The translations under genes were made by a program, and so were the position numbers. Positions 34,001 through 49,000 of a DNA stretch of 64,000 nucleotides are shown here, piece after piece. The stretch lies in contig CM064427.1 of assembly GCA_032690845.1 (NCBI GenBank), forward strand, positions 22,479,164 to 22,543,163. Reading direction: 5' to 3'. This DNA is from Eleusine coracana subsp. coracana (taxonomy: Eukaryota > Streptophyta > Magnoliopsida > Poales > Poaceae). The notes beneath the pieces are model-generated. The model was not told the DNA's origin. It searched no databases and worked only from the letters and a program-made list of their open reading frames with translations. Position 1 is the first letter of the stretch, and every line of letters starts with the position of its first letter.

Positions 34001-37000
34001 TAACTGATCATGATAGAGCTTGGTCTGGTCTAGACATTCAGGTTCACCAAAATGCTATTGCCTTATTCAACATTGCAATTGAGTCTCATGTAAGAAATGG
34101 CAGCAGCACTCTCTTTTTGACCGACAAGTGGCTCATGGGCCATTCGCTGGCTGACATTGCTCCGAGGATGGTTGAGAGGGTACCGGCCAGGATTCAGTCC
34201 ACACGAACAGTAGCCGAAGGATTACAGAACCAAAATTGGGCTAATGATATCCAGGGTGGCCTCTCTCTAATCGGACTTTATGAGTACTTTCAGTTATGGG
34301 ATTCAGTTGCCAAAATCTTGCTATCAAATGAAGAAGATGCCCATACATGGAAACTGGATGCTTCAGGTCAGTATTCATCTAAATCCGCCTACAGAGCTTT
34401 CTTCAATGGTGCAACTACATTTGAGCCTTGACGTCGCTTGTAGAAAGCATGGCCGCCCAAATGCAAAATTTTCCTTTGGTTAGCAATCCGCAATAGATGC
34501 TGGACAGCGGATAGATTGGCAAGAAGAGGGCTGCCGCACCCGGAGCAGTGTCCCTCATGTGATCAAACGGATGAGACAGTGCAACATTTATTGACTACCT
34601 GTGTTTTGGCAAGAGAATTTTGGTCATGTGTCCTCTCTAAGCTCAACCTTGAAGACAGGGTGCCTACATTAGAGGAGGACTGCTTCGCCAACAGGTGGTG
34701 GAGAGTAATCAAGAAAATCCCAAAGGAAATGAAGAAAGGACTGAACACAGTGATCATTTTAGGAGCTTGGATCCTTTGGAAGCAACGCAACGCTTGCGTG
34801 TTTGATGGTGCTACACCATGCATCCAAACTATGCTACGGAGGTTTGATGATGAGCACCACTTGTGGCACACGGCAGGTGCAGGTGGCTTGAGTCGCCTAG
34901 CTCTAGGTCAAGTTGCGGAACCAGGATAGCGTCCGAAGCCATGGCTTAGGGGTCAAGTATCAGATTCTAGTGTGTGAGTAATAAGTGCTTTCTATTTGTA
35001 TAACCCGCCCCTCACAGCTCGGTCCGGAGTGGGGTGACGTAATGCAAGGGACCGGTTTTTCCTCTCCATTAATGAAATGATACGCAGCTCTCCTGCGTAT
35101 TCGAGAAAAAAAAATTGGTAGTTAGATACTTCACATTTTTTTTAAATAACAATTCTATTGAGAATTTGTTGATTCCCTTCCCTCACCATTCAACAATACT
35201 TCTACAGTAGTCAGATTGCTAGTGGTAAAGTTACAGGACTATTCCATGAATTTAGAATTACTCCCTCCGTCCCAATTTAATTGGCACTTTGGAGCTCGGC
35301 ACGGGAATTAAGAAGTGTAAAAGGTAAGTGCACAGAAAATGAGGAGGAAAGAGATAGAGATAGAGGTGTATTAGGAAGAGAGAAAGGTGCATCGAGAAGT
35401 GAGAATGCCAATTATTTTGGGAAAACTGAAGAGGGCTAGAATGCCAATTATTTTGGGACGGAGGGAGTATAAAATTTCAGATAAACATATTCATAAAAAA
35501 ACTAGATTTTAGTATTTTATAATGAAAATTATGAGCAAGCCTTTTGACCTTTGATGTTCCAGTAACAAATTGTAGTAGTCTTGCCATGTCCTCCTTGCTG
35601 AATGCCTTAACAACTTCCCAGAACCACTGGATGACAGGAGATGCAGCAGAATAACCAATATATTCCGCATTTGCCTTAAGATCATTGACTGAAAGATCAA
35701 AGCAAATAAGATCAAAAGAAAATAAATTACATAAAAAAATTATGGGTTCGATAAAAGCCACTTACGGTCAATTTCTGGAAGGCCACTGATCAATAGCTCA
35801 AGTTCCTTATCATTAAATAGAGATATTAAATCTCTTGGAACCAATTCAGTGAAACCTTCTAGGAAGGCATTAATTTGCGGACGAATTGCTGTGGTCAGTA
35901 TATGTTCAGCTACAAGGTCAACATATTCTTGCTTTGTTTCCTCAGTGACCCTGATGTTTCTTCCACCAGGTTTGAGTTCATAATCAGTAACCTGAATTAG
36001 AAAAATTATAACCAACATGATTATGAGATTAAATGAAAAGCAAGTGAAAATATTTCGGATAAACTAGAGTCATCTCAATACCTCAGTCTTCTCATAGAGA
36101 ATATGTTTCTCCTCATCAGGATCCATACTGAATGTTAAATCAGGAATGTCGCTTACATCATTCTGTTTAGAAAAGTCATTTTTAAAAAGCTGTGCACCAC
36201 TAAGATTCATACAAATACAATAGATTAGAGAAAAGGAAACCAAACCTCCAGCATCCACTTCAAATTTTTGTAGTAATCAGGATCAACTGCCTCTATGTCA
36301 TGATAAGTTACTTTCGCGCCGAGGATGTGCTTATAAAATGATCGTGTAAAATGGACATCTAACAATTGGCCATCAAATACTGCTTTGGCGACCTGTACAA
36401 ATAATTCGGTCTCAGAAAAAGAAATAGATGCAATATCAAGTAAATTGCGGTAGAGTAGGAATGAAAACCATATACAGTAGCAAAGAAAGTAAAACAAAAC
36501 AAACATTAGTAACTGACAAAATCAGTATTGGTTATGAGGAGAGTTTCAAGAAATTACCACTCGACCAACAAACTTGAAATAAGAAAGGTGCTCTGTTTGA
36601 TAAACAGAGTTGGGATTAGGCTGGAAAGTTGCATTGTTTCCAATTGTGGTGAAGAGAAGAGCTCCTTTGTCAAAAATAACTCTTGACAGAAGTTGGTACC
36701 ATTCCCTCGTTAGTCCTCCAGCATCTATCCCCTCCTCTCCTTGGAATTGTACAGTCAAGCGACCTTTGAGGTCCTGACTGCGACGTAATCTCAATTGATT
36801 ATATGAATCCTCCAAAATATACGCCCGGCGAACACTAATCCGTAAAGGAGCTGAAATATGCTGGTCATGTTGTTGTCTGATGCGTGACCGGAAGTAAGCA
36901 CGTTTATTATCAAAATCTATCAGTCTTGGTACTTTCAGCATCATAGAAAGTGACTTCTCTAGTAAGCTTGGGTTTTGTCGAATGAACACATTGAGGAGAC

Positions 37001-40000
37001 GTCTATGTTTTTCTGCAACCCGCATAAAAGTAACATTGCAAATTCCACCAGCCTTCTGTGATGGTGATGATGAACATCCAGCAAACTCTTTCACTTCAGT
37101 TGCAGCCACATTGTAATCTGATTGCACTGCTGCTTGATTTGTATGAATCTTCTCGCACAGAACGAAAAAGGATTCTATGAATGGCAAAAGGTATTGTGTG
37201 CCTGGAGGAAGTGAAGTAGAAGTCGAAGCACCAACTTCCAACGCATCCACCAAAGGAGGGGAAGTGAAGGATGAGTTATGTACAAGCTTTGCCTCTGTAG
37301 CACTTATACAGTCACTTAATTGTTGCCACAAAGGCTCAAGACCAATATTAAGATCCCACAAAACCGACTGCTCTTCATGTCCCACGTCCTGTCCATGACT
37401 GTTGTCAATCACATCAGCAGTCAATGTAGACAGAACTTGCAGCACCCGCAGGATAGCAGCTCCAGCCATAGCACAAGTACTGAGCCCAAGCATTTGTGTG
37501 TTCTTCAGTGTTACAAGCTCCTCCACTGCAGAAGAACTTAACCTCTGAGCAACACCAGCCAGCTCAATGCAGAAGAACTTTCGATGTGATCTTGCAACAC
37601 TAGCCAATTTCTTCACCACCTCCGCAGCAAGGGAGTACACTTTATCTGGAAGACTATTTCAACCAAAAGAAAAATGTAATCTATGTGTGAGACATCATAT
37701 CTAAATGTTTCACACTCAAAATATAGAAGCATTGTTGACAATCACGACAAACACAAGTAAAACTCCAAATCCATATTTTAAGACATTATATCTAATGTTG
37801 CACAGAAATATATAACAAAATAGAAAGGATAAGTTGAGCACTAACCCTTCAAGCGCAAGAGTATTGCACAAGTTCTGTAATTCAACATCAGGAAGCTGCG
37901 TAAGAATATCATGCACTTTAGCATCCTGCCTACGACCTAACACTAGCTCCTGAACATCTTTGCTTTGGTTATTATCCTGGATATGAAGTTGTTCAAGAGT
38001 CGATGGTTCTGCCTGTGCTTGAGATGGTGCTCCATCAACCAATTCAATATCTGAATTGTTAACAATTTGTGCAGACTGTGGTGGGCAATCTACTTTTGAG
38101 GCAGCGTTGTTGACTACTACTTCAAGCAAACACATCAACTGCAGCAGAAAATTGGAAGATATGATAAATATTTGAGGAAAGGAACCAAAGTTACAACACT
38201 CCCAAACAAGTTCTAAGAGATACCTGCTCAAGATACACTCTACTGCGTAAAAATAATGGTTTGTTAAGGAGCTTAAGGAACAATAGAATAGGTGTATAAT
38301 CCTCGGACAATGGTTTCATGTCTGATGATGGATTTTCCTGAGAAGTCTCTTTACTATGCTGTAGTGTCAAATAGTTAGAACTTGAAGAAGGATTGAAGTG
38401 GACCAAAAGATCAGCAACAGATTGATGGTTAGAAGCAAGGTATGTCAGGATTTCAAGAAGTCGCCGTGTCACAAGTGGAGGTAAACCTGGAAAGAGGACA
38501 GGTATAGGGCTGTGTAAGTACTAGTAAACAAGAGTGTTGAATAAAATAACAATGAACCCAAAGGCTTAGAGAGAGACATAGGTAATCCAACAAATAACAA
38601 AATAAGACAATAAATAAACAGAAGGAAAATAATAGTTTAGAGAAAATGTACCATTTACAGAGTATGGTTGTGTGTATACAACGTTCCACTGACATCCATG
38701 TAATCTATATGTAGGCATGCACTCCGATTTACTGACCCCCTCAGTTTCAGATTTAATCATGCTGAGCAGATGGCCAACCAAGGAAATACGTGTACCACTG
38801 TGTGCACATAGATTGAAGAGAAGCCTTTGAAGAAGGCCCTTGCTAAGTGGCTGCAAAAGTGTGAAATAGTAACAAGCAATAAGAAAACGTGCAAAGACAT
38901 GAAAATAACAAACTCTGATGCATGATTGAAGTATTATCCGCAAAAGTCATACTTTTATTTAGTTCCTGTGAATTGGTTAAAAAATCTAGCAATTAAAATT
39001 TGGTGGACAAAATTCATCTCTATCATTAGTACTTAAATTCAACTGAATTACATCAAGGCTTCATTCTATTGAAGAAATAAATACAAAGATTAAAGAAAGC
39101 AATTTTATATGAAAAAATAATAAAGAGCAGCAATTATTTAGTCCATGTGGTTCTTCATCGTTTCCCTACTGTCTAGGAGGAACCAAACATGTGTTTGAAC
39201 ATTCAATTTCATGGATGTTCTCCTGTAAAAGAAAGGATTAAAGGATAACAGGCGAGCTTTGATCCACGTATGGTACATGTCTAGGTTTGTACATGACATA
39301 TTTTAAATCTTTATTGATGTGACAAGAAGGTGAAATTGGCACTATGGAGCATGAGTGGCAACGAATACAAAAAGAAAGGAAAGGATCAGTTCAAAGCAAG
39401 GATGATACAACTAATTTGAAAGTAAAACTTTAACGAGTAGACATTACCCGAGCCAGCTGCAGAAGGCGAATAAGTGCTAGTAAAGCACCAGAATCCAAAA
39501 GTGGGGTCCCCTCCACATCTTTACTCTTTGAATTGCCTGGTACAGAAGAAATAATCCTTCGACCAACAGTCACACCAACAGCCCTATCTATAACTGTCTG
39601 ACTATCAGCTGGCAACCTCCTCCCTCCAATCCTATAGCTTCCACCAAAAAGGCTTCCTCTAGCACGGTAGCGGCTCAGTTCTCTGTCCCGTAGCATTTGA
39701 GCTTCAGCAAGTAAAGCTGAAGGAAGGGCAGACAGAACAGCTTCGGATGAGGTTAAAAGCACCTGCATGGTAAAACAGGTCAGTAATACATAAAAACAGT
39801 CTTCAGGCATACATATGATAAAATCATACCTCTTCACGTAAATCAGGAGGGAAAGTTGCTATGATTGAAGCATTATCCATATCTACAGGTTGTGCAAGTG
39901 ACTGGGAGTGGGAAATTCTTTGTGGTCGCTGCTGGGCTAGAACCTCAGCTTGAATGTCTGGTGGAAGAGCAGCCAAAAACTCGGGATCTATTTCTTCTGC

Positions 40001-43000
40001 AGCTGGCAGAGCATAGGACGCAGTTGGGGCAGAACGGTTCTGCTGAGAAGCAAGGACTTCTGCACGAAGATCCTCAGGCAATGCTTCAAGGAATGTGGGG
40101 TCAATTTCATTTGCACTTGAGGACCTGTTAGTATTCAATTGTTCTGTCTGAATAGGCTCTTGAAGTGCATCTTCATCTCTCATAGAAAACAGATCATTGC
40201 CAGCAGAACCAGGAACTGAGTTCCCAACTTCATTATCAGCAATAGCAACACTGTTCATTTCAACATCAGCATTTACCGTGGCAGAATCCACATGAGCATC
40301 ACTTGCAGAAGTGAGAAGAGCGTGGCAGCTTGACTCCAGATCCGATGGAGCTTCCCTAAAATCATTGCTCAACTGCACTTGTTGAGGCACTTCTGTATCA
40401 TTATGCATTATGTGATTAGAACTTTGATTACCAGACAAGGAATCTCTTTCAGGATGACCATCTAGCTGTCTATCAGAAATATGAACTATTTCATCACTCT
40501 GAACAATATTAGGGGCATCAACTGCTGTTTGATGTGCCAATGCGTCAATATGGTTGTCATGCACAGCATTAACAGGCTGTTGATTCACTTGCACATTTGT
40601 AGGACAGGGGTCATCATTTGAAGGGTCAGATTCATGGTTAATTGTACAAATTTCCTGATGAATAGGTAGCGTAGGAGAGCTTGTTGCTACAGGTTCTGCT
40701 TTATTAGTATCTGGCGATGGCAACTGCGGATTCAAGTCATTGCCAGGCTGCATCTGAAGAGCATTATTCGAATTATTAGCCATTAACAGAGACAGAAACT
40801 GATACTCCAATGCCTGAGCAACAGCAGCTGCATGATTACCAGCTTGTGGTTGACCATCATCAGTCCACAGGTTTTCTCCAGGGCCCCGCCTAGTTCGGAG
40901 AGAATCCATACCAAGTGAGAAATCTATCAAAGGTGGTGGTGCAGTACTTACAGCACGCTCACCAAACACAGGGGGGGCAGCTTCTGGAGGAAACCCAGCA
41001 TCTAACATGTACAAGGGAATGTCTGGATTCCCAAAAGACAGTGCATGAAAATCCCTTGAAGAGGTTCCACCGGAGGACCATGCTGAACCAGACCCCTCTC
41101 CAGACTGTGCTGGCCTGACAAGCAGTGGATGCAGAAAAGCATTCCCATCAGACCTGGGTCGTTCAAGAAAAGATCTACCCCCACTTTGGCGGCGGCGCTC
41201 AAGACCAAATGGACGCTGCAAATTAAACGGATCATCCATCCCAACACCTTGAAACGATTCAGAAGCTATATCTATAAAACCATTTGAGTCTGCATGACCC
41301 CTCGAAAATCTCAGTTGATGATCCATTCCAGTTAAGCTCTCCCTCCATCTCACTTCTATAACGGGATTCTCAAGAAAGTCATCATCATCTTCTTCATCCA
41401 TCAGATCATCATTATAGTCATCACCAATGGCAGTGTTCTCTTGGTCCTCGATATCCGTGTCAGCTATTGACATCAAACCAGCACCTTCATCAGCTATCTC
41501 CTCATCATCCTCATCTTCTTCGTCCTCACCATCCTCCCCAAGATCTTCATCCTCCTCACCCATTTCATCATCAGGTTGATGTTGAACTGGGAAAGCCAAA
41601 CCAACATCAGTGCTAGCACCCATCGCATTACCCTCAATTGTTTCCTCGCGCATGATCTCCACACCATTCATTGGATGATTATTACCATCAGAAGAATTCC
41701 CTACTAGATCAACTCCCATTTCTTGCCCAACAGGTAGGCCATGATTAGTGTTTCCACCAACATCAAAATGAGAATGTTCTTGGCTCTGCTGACTTGTAGA
41801 TACAATGGTATCATCAGTATGATGATTTTCATTGTCTGTGTGTTGTTCATGGACTAAAGTTTCATCAGCTTCATGTGTTTGTTCATGTGAACCTGGTAAT
41901 TTGCTCTTGTTATATCGCTCTGGCTTGAGGACTTGATCACTTGCATATGCAGTCCTAGTAAGGCTATCCAAAGCCTTCAATACAAGGTTGACCACCTTTG
42001 GAGAATCTGGGTGGTCGAGGTCAATCACTTTCAATAAACCAGAAAGAGATTGCACCATTCTGCCATCTATCATAGGTTTGGCAATATCAGGGGAGCAGGC
42101 AAGAACAGGCAAGTTGCTCTGACTATTTCTTGATAATATTGAATTTACCAACTCCGAGAAAGCTAAAACTTTTTTATCAGGCACCAAAGATCCTCTGGAA
42201 GTACTGCTTGCTGAATCAAAAAAAGAGCAAAATGCCTTTACAATTTCAGAAATAACCCTTCTACGGCCTTCAGCAGATCTGCAACATAATGCTACCAAGA
42301 AGCACGAGGCCCTCTCAGACAACTTCCCCAACAAATCATCTGAGACATTGGCAGTTTTGCAGGAAGATACTGGGAGCAGCAGATGAAATATATGATGCAG
42401 TAAGCCACCATGTCCAGCACCTTGATCACAACTTCGTGACTGTGCTATCTCAGTATCACGTCGCAGAATTATCCCTACAGCATGCACATACATGAGCAGT
42501 ATCTCACTCATCAACTTAAGGACAAATGCCAACTTTGACAGCAAGGCAGATCTCTCAGATGGAGCGTCGCCATCAAGCTCTTGCCCATCGTCAACTTTAG
42601 TCTTGCCCTTTGTGTTAGGTTCATCAACATCCATGGGAGCCAGCAGGGAGGAACCATGAAACCCCTGTTCTTTGTTTGCAGATGGATAGCTCATAATAAT
42701 CTCCAGAAGCTGATCAACCACTTGAGAAAGGCTAGCAGGAACCTTTTTGTGGTTTCGTGAACATCTGTTTGGTGCATCAACTGATTTGTCAGCACTCACC
42801 CGAACAGGATCATTACATGGCACACCACTTCCAGTTGAAGCAACTTTCAGTTTCTCCTTGTCCTTCTCCTTATCCTTCAACAAAACCACATTTGTTCTAC
42901 CTCCTGAAGAATTTAACTGACAGACTGAAGTAACAGCCCTCATGAAGATCACAGGATCTCTCGATATCAGCGGCGCCATATTTGTCAGAAATGATCGTGC

Positions 43001-46000
43001 GGTGCGGCTGCCACGGTTATTTAAAGACTGTCGTATCTCAAGTTCCATGGCACTTTGCAAGGTCTGAGGGTCCTCAATGAGGTGGCGCACAATGGCAGAT
43101 GCTAAGGTATCAAACCCAAGAAAGATGCAAGACCTTGGAAGATTCAGGAGAGATGCTAGACTACCATTTTCAAAGAACTGGGCAGCAAGAGCATGTGTCT
43201 TTGTCAAGCGGGCACAGAGTTGCAGAACAGCTTGCATAACAGTTGCTGGCACGTGTTGCTTGATGAACTCACAGCAAAAACTCAGTGCCTTTTGGCTCTC
43301 CTGATCAGTCAAATACCCAGTAGACTTCCCCAAGATATTTTCTAACACATTGGCCCATGCATCATCAGCTGAATCCACAGTTTCAGTTTTCTTTTCAGTA
43401 GCCAGCGGTGGGTTTGCCTTGCTGTCAGCACTGGATATGTCAGAAGCTGACTTGCATGTACCTTCTGCTGTTTCCATGCTGAGCTTTGGATTAAATTGTA
43501 GCATGCTATCCAATACAAGCAACAAAGCACTGACAGAATTCCACATCAGGTCCGTCTGGTCCGTCTTTGATTTAAGGTTTTCTAATATTTTAAGAACATG
43601 AGGAATGACACCATTTTCTGCACCAATTTCACGTATGACACTGTCTTCACTCAGAAGCAAAGCCAACAAACGGGCAACAGTATACAAAGCTGCCATACCA
43701 GCTGACAAATCTGATGGAAAATGTTTTAGCTGCTCAAAAAGATAGAGAAGTACCCTCTGGCGGTTTTCTCCCTTATTCCGGTTACATATTGTCACTAGAA
43801 GGTCAGTCAATGGGAAAGCCATGGAATCACTAGTGCAGAAAAGCTTTGTTGATACAGTAAGAATGCCATCCAAAGGCAGCACAACTGCACCCTTTTCTGC
43901 TGCAATAGCTGGATCGGTCTTATTGCTGCCATCCTCCTTTGGTGCATCAGTCGAACTTCCAAGTGACAAGGCTAATGCTTGTGCAAGCTGCACATCTTCT
44001 TGAACAAATTCCTCTGGATGGCTGAACAACCAATCTGTTGCCATCTCAACACTATTAGTTCTGACGCTTCTCAGAGCTTCTTCTGCCCTAGGTCTTGAAA
44101 ATCCCATTTCAACGATTGTAGCAATAGCAGACTCGTCAAGAGGGGGGCTTGTAACATGCTGGTTCGCAACTCCTACATTACTGCGACTTTGTTTGAGATC
44201 TCCAACACCAGAGCATATATGGTTCATAATGGAGACCACAGAGGCAATCAGGGCAGGGCTGCACTCAGGAAACATTGTATGATTCCAAATAGGGAGAACT
44301 GCTTCCAGAACTTGTGATTGAAGCATCCGAACAAATGATTCTGGCTCTGAGGGCACAGGAAATAGATTGATCGACAGCTCAGTTACAATGGGCTGAACTA
44401 GACGCTGATTATGGGAAGAGGATGGAGATAATACAAATGTAGAGTTCACATAACATTCCAGCAATTTACAATAACTCTGTAATGTATCCAGCAGCCAAGA
44501 ACTGTGAGACATCTTGTCATTAGTAGAGGAAACTTGATCTGCACCAGTAGCCGGAGTAGAAAAAGGAAGTGTCCATAGCAGCTGACTGGTAGCTTCAAAG
44601 GTAGTTAGAATTTCCTTGAATGTTCCATTCACATAAAAACTATTAAGGAGAGCAGAACTACAACAGCGACGCCTGCTGTCAAAGGTAACAGCGGCTATAT
44701 CTTCCACAATCTTTCCAAGGTACCGGCATTTCACAGATAGTGACATCTCAAATCCAGCAGTAGAATGCCCAGAGTAACCAAGAGCACTAAGAAACAGCTG
44801 TGCAAGTGCAGTTACAAGGCTTTTTGAAGCGGGACTCAGATTAGAGTCAACCCGCCGGCGAGCTAGTAATCCTTTGACAAGGGTAGAGAAAAAGGAACGC
44901 ATAGTGTATCCAAGTTTTGTTAGAAGTTCAGAGACAACAACATCAGGGCTTTTCCTTAAGATATCATGACTTCTAGAGCTCTCTGGTGGATGAAAAGGTC
45001 CTTCCATGTCAGCATTTGCTGCATCCAATGCCGCACTAAGGCGCCCACGTATCCTTGATAGAGAGTGCCGACCATGGCGGTGCAAATTGGCAGCAGATCG
45101 CACTGCTGAGACAAAATCTTGCTCCATGCTCCATGGTGATAAAGAAGACCGTGCTGAAACAGGATTCATATATCTTGCGACTGAAGCTGTATTTGTATCA
45201 TCATCGCTATCCCTTTCAGAAACGTTAGAAATTGAAGCATCCCCAGGCACATCATCTTGATCCTCCTCTTGCTTATCCACCTTAGAATCACTGAGTAAAG
45301 ACATCTGCCATGTGATTTCAACATAAACCTTACCTAATTCCTTCAAAATCTCGGCATCAGCAAAAGCGAGTTCCGAGACCATAATGGCGGTTCCCTTGAG
45401 AAGGAAGTTGGTAAGAGATAAGAGTCCTTCAAGAGTCGAAAGTGATTTCAGGAGAGTTGGCTGCTTTGCATGTTCGCTATCAACCAGTTTAGTACCAGAG
45501 CTTGAACTCAAAAGTTCATTGGTCAACTTAAGATGATCTCTAAAAAATGAGCAGACTGCTCTAGCCAGAGAAACAGAATGCTGAGGTGAGAAGTTTTTGA
45601 ACGCAACAGAAATACTCTGACCAATCGATACAGATGCAGGAATTGATGGCAATTTGAATAGTTGAAGAACAGCTTCAATTCCTTTTTTCTCAATGAACAA
45701 CCTACATGTATCAGTATTTTGCAGAACAGTTTCAAGCAGACGAGAAATATTCAATATGCACTCAGGGAGAAATGACTCAATAGAAGATGATGGTGTAACA
45801 TCCAGAGAAGCATCAACCATTTTCCCTGAGCTTCCTGCTTCAGAAGACATACCCTCATTCAGTGGCATAGCTCCCTCCACATCAGTATCCATGGGCACAG
45901 CTGCAGAGGACTTTTCAGAATCTGTACAGGAACCAGAGTCTCCGCCAGTCCCAAGTTTGGAAATAGAGTTCAAGATTTCAATTAACATGTCGACTCCAGA

Positions 46001-49000
46001 GGAACGTAGTAATGATGCATGCCGCATTAGTTCATCCAGACCACCCGATAAGGCCCCTGTTGTGTCTCCACTAAGAGCTTTCAGATATGATCTGGAAGTA
46101 AAGATTTTAACAAAGCATCTTAAAGCATTCCGGTCCTTTACCAATTGAAGCCCACTGTTGTTTAAACATAATGCATCCAAACTCTGCGGGATACACGAGA
46201 CAGCATCAGAGTTGTGAAGTACCCCACCCATTATGGCATCAAGAAATGCATGTGGTAAACCAGCTGCATCAAGGATAGTATAGCAAGTAGGATCTTTATG
46301 TATGAGATCACTCATGACATTTGCTGCAAGTGAGAAAACACCACCACCGAAGTCCTTGGCTCTCCTAAAAATTGTACATAAACATGAAGGCAACATATTC
46401 TCTTCTGCGCCATCAACACGAGCAGAGGTACCAGGTACATATGTTGCAAGAGATATTGTTTGCAGTAAAACTTTCATTAAGTTCTTCCTATTATAAGAAA
46501 CCAAGGCCTCCGAACACGAAGGCTGGACATTCACCACAGGTGAACAGCTTTCAACCTCTTTCCCTTTTCTAATAGACTGAGATTCTTCAGATTTCTTTGA
46601 ATCAGTATCAACTAGTGATACTTCTATCTTAAGGCGTGCAATAGTGTCATCTAGTCCACCAAGATCTCTGAATAATGCTGAAGAGGGGTTGTGATAATCC
46701 AGGAAGCTCTCAATGACATGCACCGCTGTACTAACTAGGTGTAGATGCTGTGTGTCCGTGTCTTTGAGAAGAGGTAAAATGGTGGGTATAAAACCTGCTT
46801 CTTGAAGAGCTAGAGAACCTGGGGTTGATGATACCAGCATAGACACAAGAGAGAGAAGTGCTTCGGCAAATATTACAGACCATTTCATAGAACCGCTGAT
46901 GATAGAATCAACTGCCTTCTGCATGAGACTAGGAAGGATGCCACGATGACCACCAGAAGTTACCGAGGACAATACAGTAGGTTGGTGAGATCTATCTTGG
47001 CACAAAGCTACTAGTGAAAGGATTCCAAGTATCCTGATTTTTTCTGGTATCTCATCCTCATAACTAAGCAAAGATAGCAGCTCATCAATAAATTCTGGTT
47101 CATTGTTCAAAAATGATGATGGACCTTCAGAATCATGGCCTGCTTGAACAAGAACAATGAAGGCATACAGACGGATACAGATATACTGGCGGCGACATGT
47201 CAAAGAGTCAAATGCCCTTGCAAATCTCAATCTTGTAAAAAGAGGAAACCTTAGAGCCGGCGGCACATTGTAATCCTTGACCAACTTGTCCAATATTTTA
47301 AGATCAGTCTCCTTGTAGGTGTTGACATTTGATAAATGAATAACTTCCAACCTTTCCTCTTTATCTAGAGGCTGAGATTTCTCTGATATATCAGTAGTAC
47401 GATAAAACTCAAAATGGAGAGTAGAGCCAACCTCACTGGAAACTGTATCGGATCCACTGGGTAGAGAGCATGCTATTAATCCAAGGCCACCCTCTTTCCC
47501 ACCCCAACCTTGACATAAGGCAAATAACTTTGAAGTGAGAGATGTGCTGCGTATAGCGTTTTTTCCAACTGACTTGTTTACAAATGCCATTAATGTCTGC
47601 AAGCTTGCTTCAACAATATCTGCATCTGTAGATGCTAAAAGAGCACACAGATGCTGCTGCAGCCAATAAGAAAACAAAATTTAATATAGATTATATGAAC
47701 GAAATCATAGAAAAATGTGTTCATTAGAAGCAAAGGGGAAAATGAACTAAAGTAGGTGTGTAAACAGGGCAGGCATAAGAGCTCACCTCAAAAAAACTAT
47801 AGAAGTGTTTATTTGTGCAATGTTCCAATATTATTCTTGATACTCGAAGAATTTGAAGGACGGCTTCCCTAGGAAATGGGGGATCGACATCAAGGAATTT
47901 ATCTTCAAGCTGTAAATCTTTCCTTGATTTGATAAAACTTACAAAGAAAGAATCAAAGTGACTGAAAAGATCCACCCAGTGATGGAAATCACCCTATATC
48001 ATAATAATGATAGAATTAGAATTTGTTACTCCACCACAAAAGACGTTATACAGAAGGGGAGAAAGTCTATACTGTACAAACCTTATCAAACTCCCATGCA
48101 AAATTCTTGAGAGGTAATTCAACATTCTCGACAGGAGTAGAAGTGACACTGTCTATGAAAGACTTTATATTTGGAGGCTGCAGATAAAACAATGTACATT
48201 GGTGAAAAGATGAAATTAAAAAAAAGGCTTTCCATAGTAGGGAAAACAAAAAGGAAACCATCAAGCAAGCAATTTATTAAGATTAAAAATATAAAACGCT
48301 GGAGAAATTTTAACTAACTTATATGCAAGAGAATGTCACTTAATGCATAATGAACACTAGGAAAAGAGGTGTGCTCCACCGTGCTTGCTCCATCCATTGC
48401 CATGTCAGAATGGACTGCCTTGCAATTAATTTGCTGGTCTCGGTGAATAGTTTGTTATTTTTTTTAGAAATTTGTTATGGCCAAATCAACGCATGGTTAA
48501 AGAAAAAAAGAACTGAAACCAAAAGATAGTACAGTCCATTCATTTTTCTAGTATTTGTTTTCTCTCTGCTCTCGTGCTGACAAAACGTCCAGGAAACAGA
48601 GGCCATGCGGCCATGCGCGACGGCAGCAAAAAGCTAACATACTGATGGTGATAGCTCTTACCACCGCTCTCTCCCTCTTACTCCCACAGACCCATACTAT
48701 CCCTCAGGCAAGAAACAGCATGCTTACTGCCGCTCTCTCCCTCTCACGCTCTGCCACTCTCACTCTGATAGCAGGCATAGCCGCATCTATCCTTTCACAT
48801 GCTCCACCTACAGTCATCCATGACTCTTACATAAGGAATACCTAGCAGTAAGATGAAGGAGACCTTCACATCATCTGATTCATCGTCGCATAGGTCCAGT
48901 GGCCGGTGAAGTCATTGCTTGTTCTCCATCTCTCCATCTCTATCTAGATGTGCATGCTTGAGTCAGCAAGCAGGCTCCAGCGAACTTAATCGAGAGGCGA

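Larger units (their letters stand above)
28640..35111 (+). mobile_element. L1-type LINE inserted antisense in UPL intron 13
   Basis: The element is flanked by AAATTGGTAGTTAG at 28626-28639 and 35112-35125, a 14-bp target duplication, and ends in a short A-run, as expected of target-primed reverse transcription. It is close to full length (6.5 kb) with ORF1 and ORF2 remnants, and opposite in orientation to the host gene. It belongs to the plant L1 clade on the basis of an N-terminal endonuclease, reverse transcriptase and C-terminal zinc finger. Confidence 0.92.
28056..35548 (-). other. Intron 13 of UPL, expanded to 7.5 kb by insertions
   Basis: The intron is phase 0, with donor GTCAAA at 35548 and acceptor TTTGCAG at 28056. 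Without the LINE (6.5 kb including one target copy) and the Stowaway MITE it would be about 0.8 kb. The remaining intron sequence (28056-28625, 35126-35260, 35468-35548) is A+T-rich and non-coding. Confidence 0.9.

Noticed and set aside
43342..46496. Plus-strand ORFs opposite UPL exon 4 (for example 45693-46148)
   Set aside because: They are antisense shadows of a long conserved coding exon.
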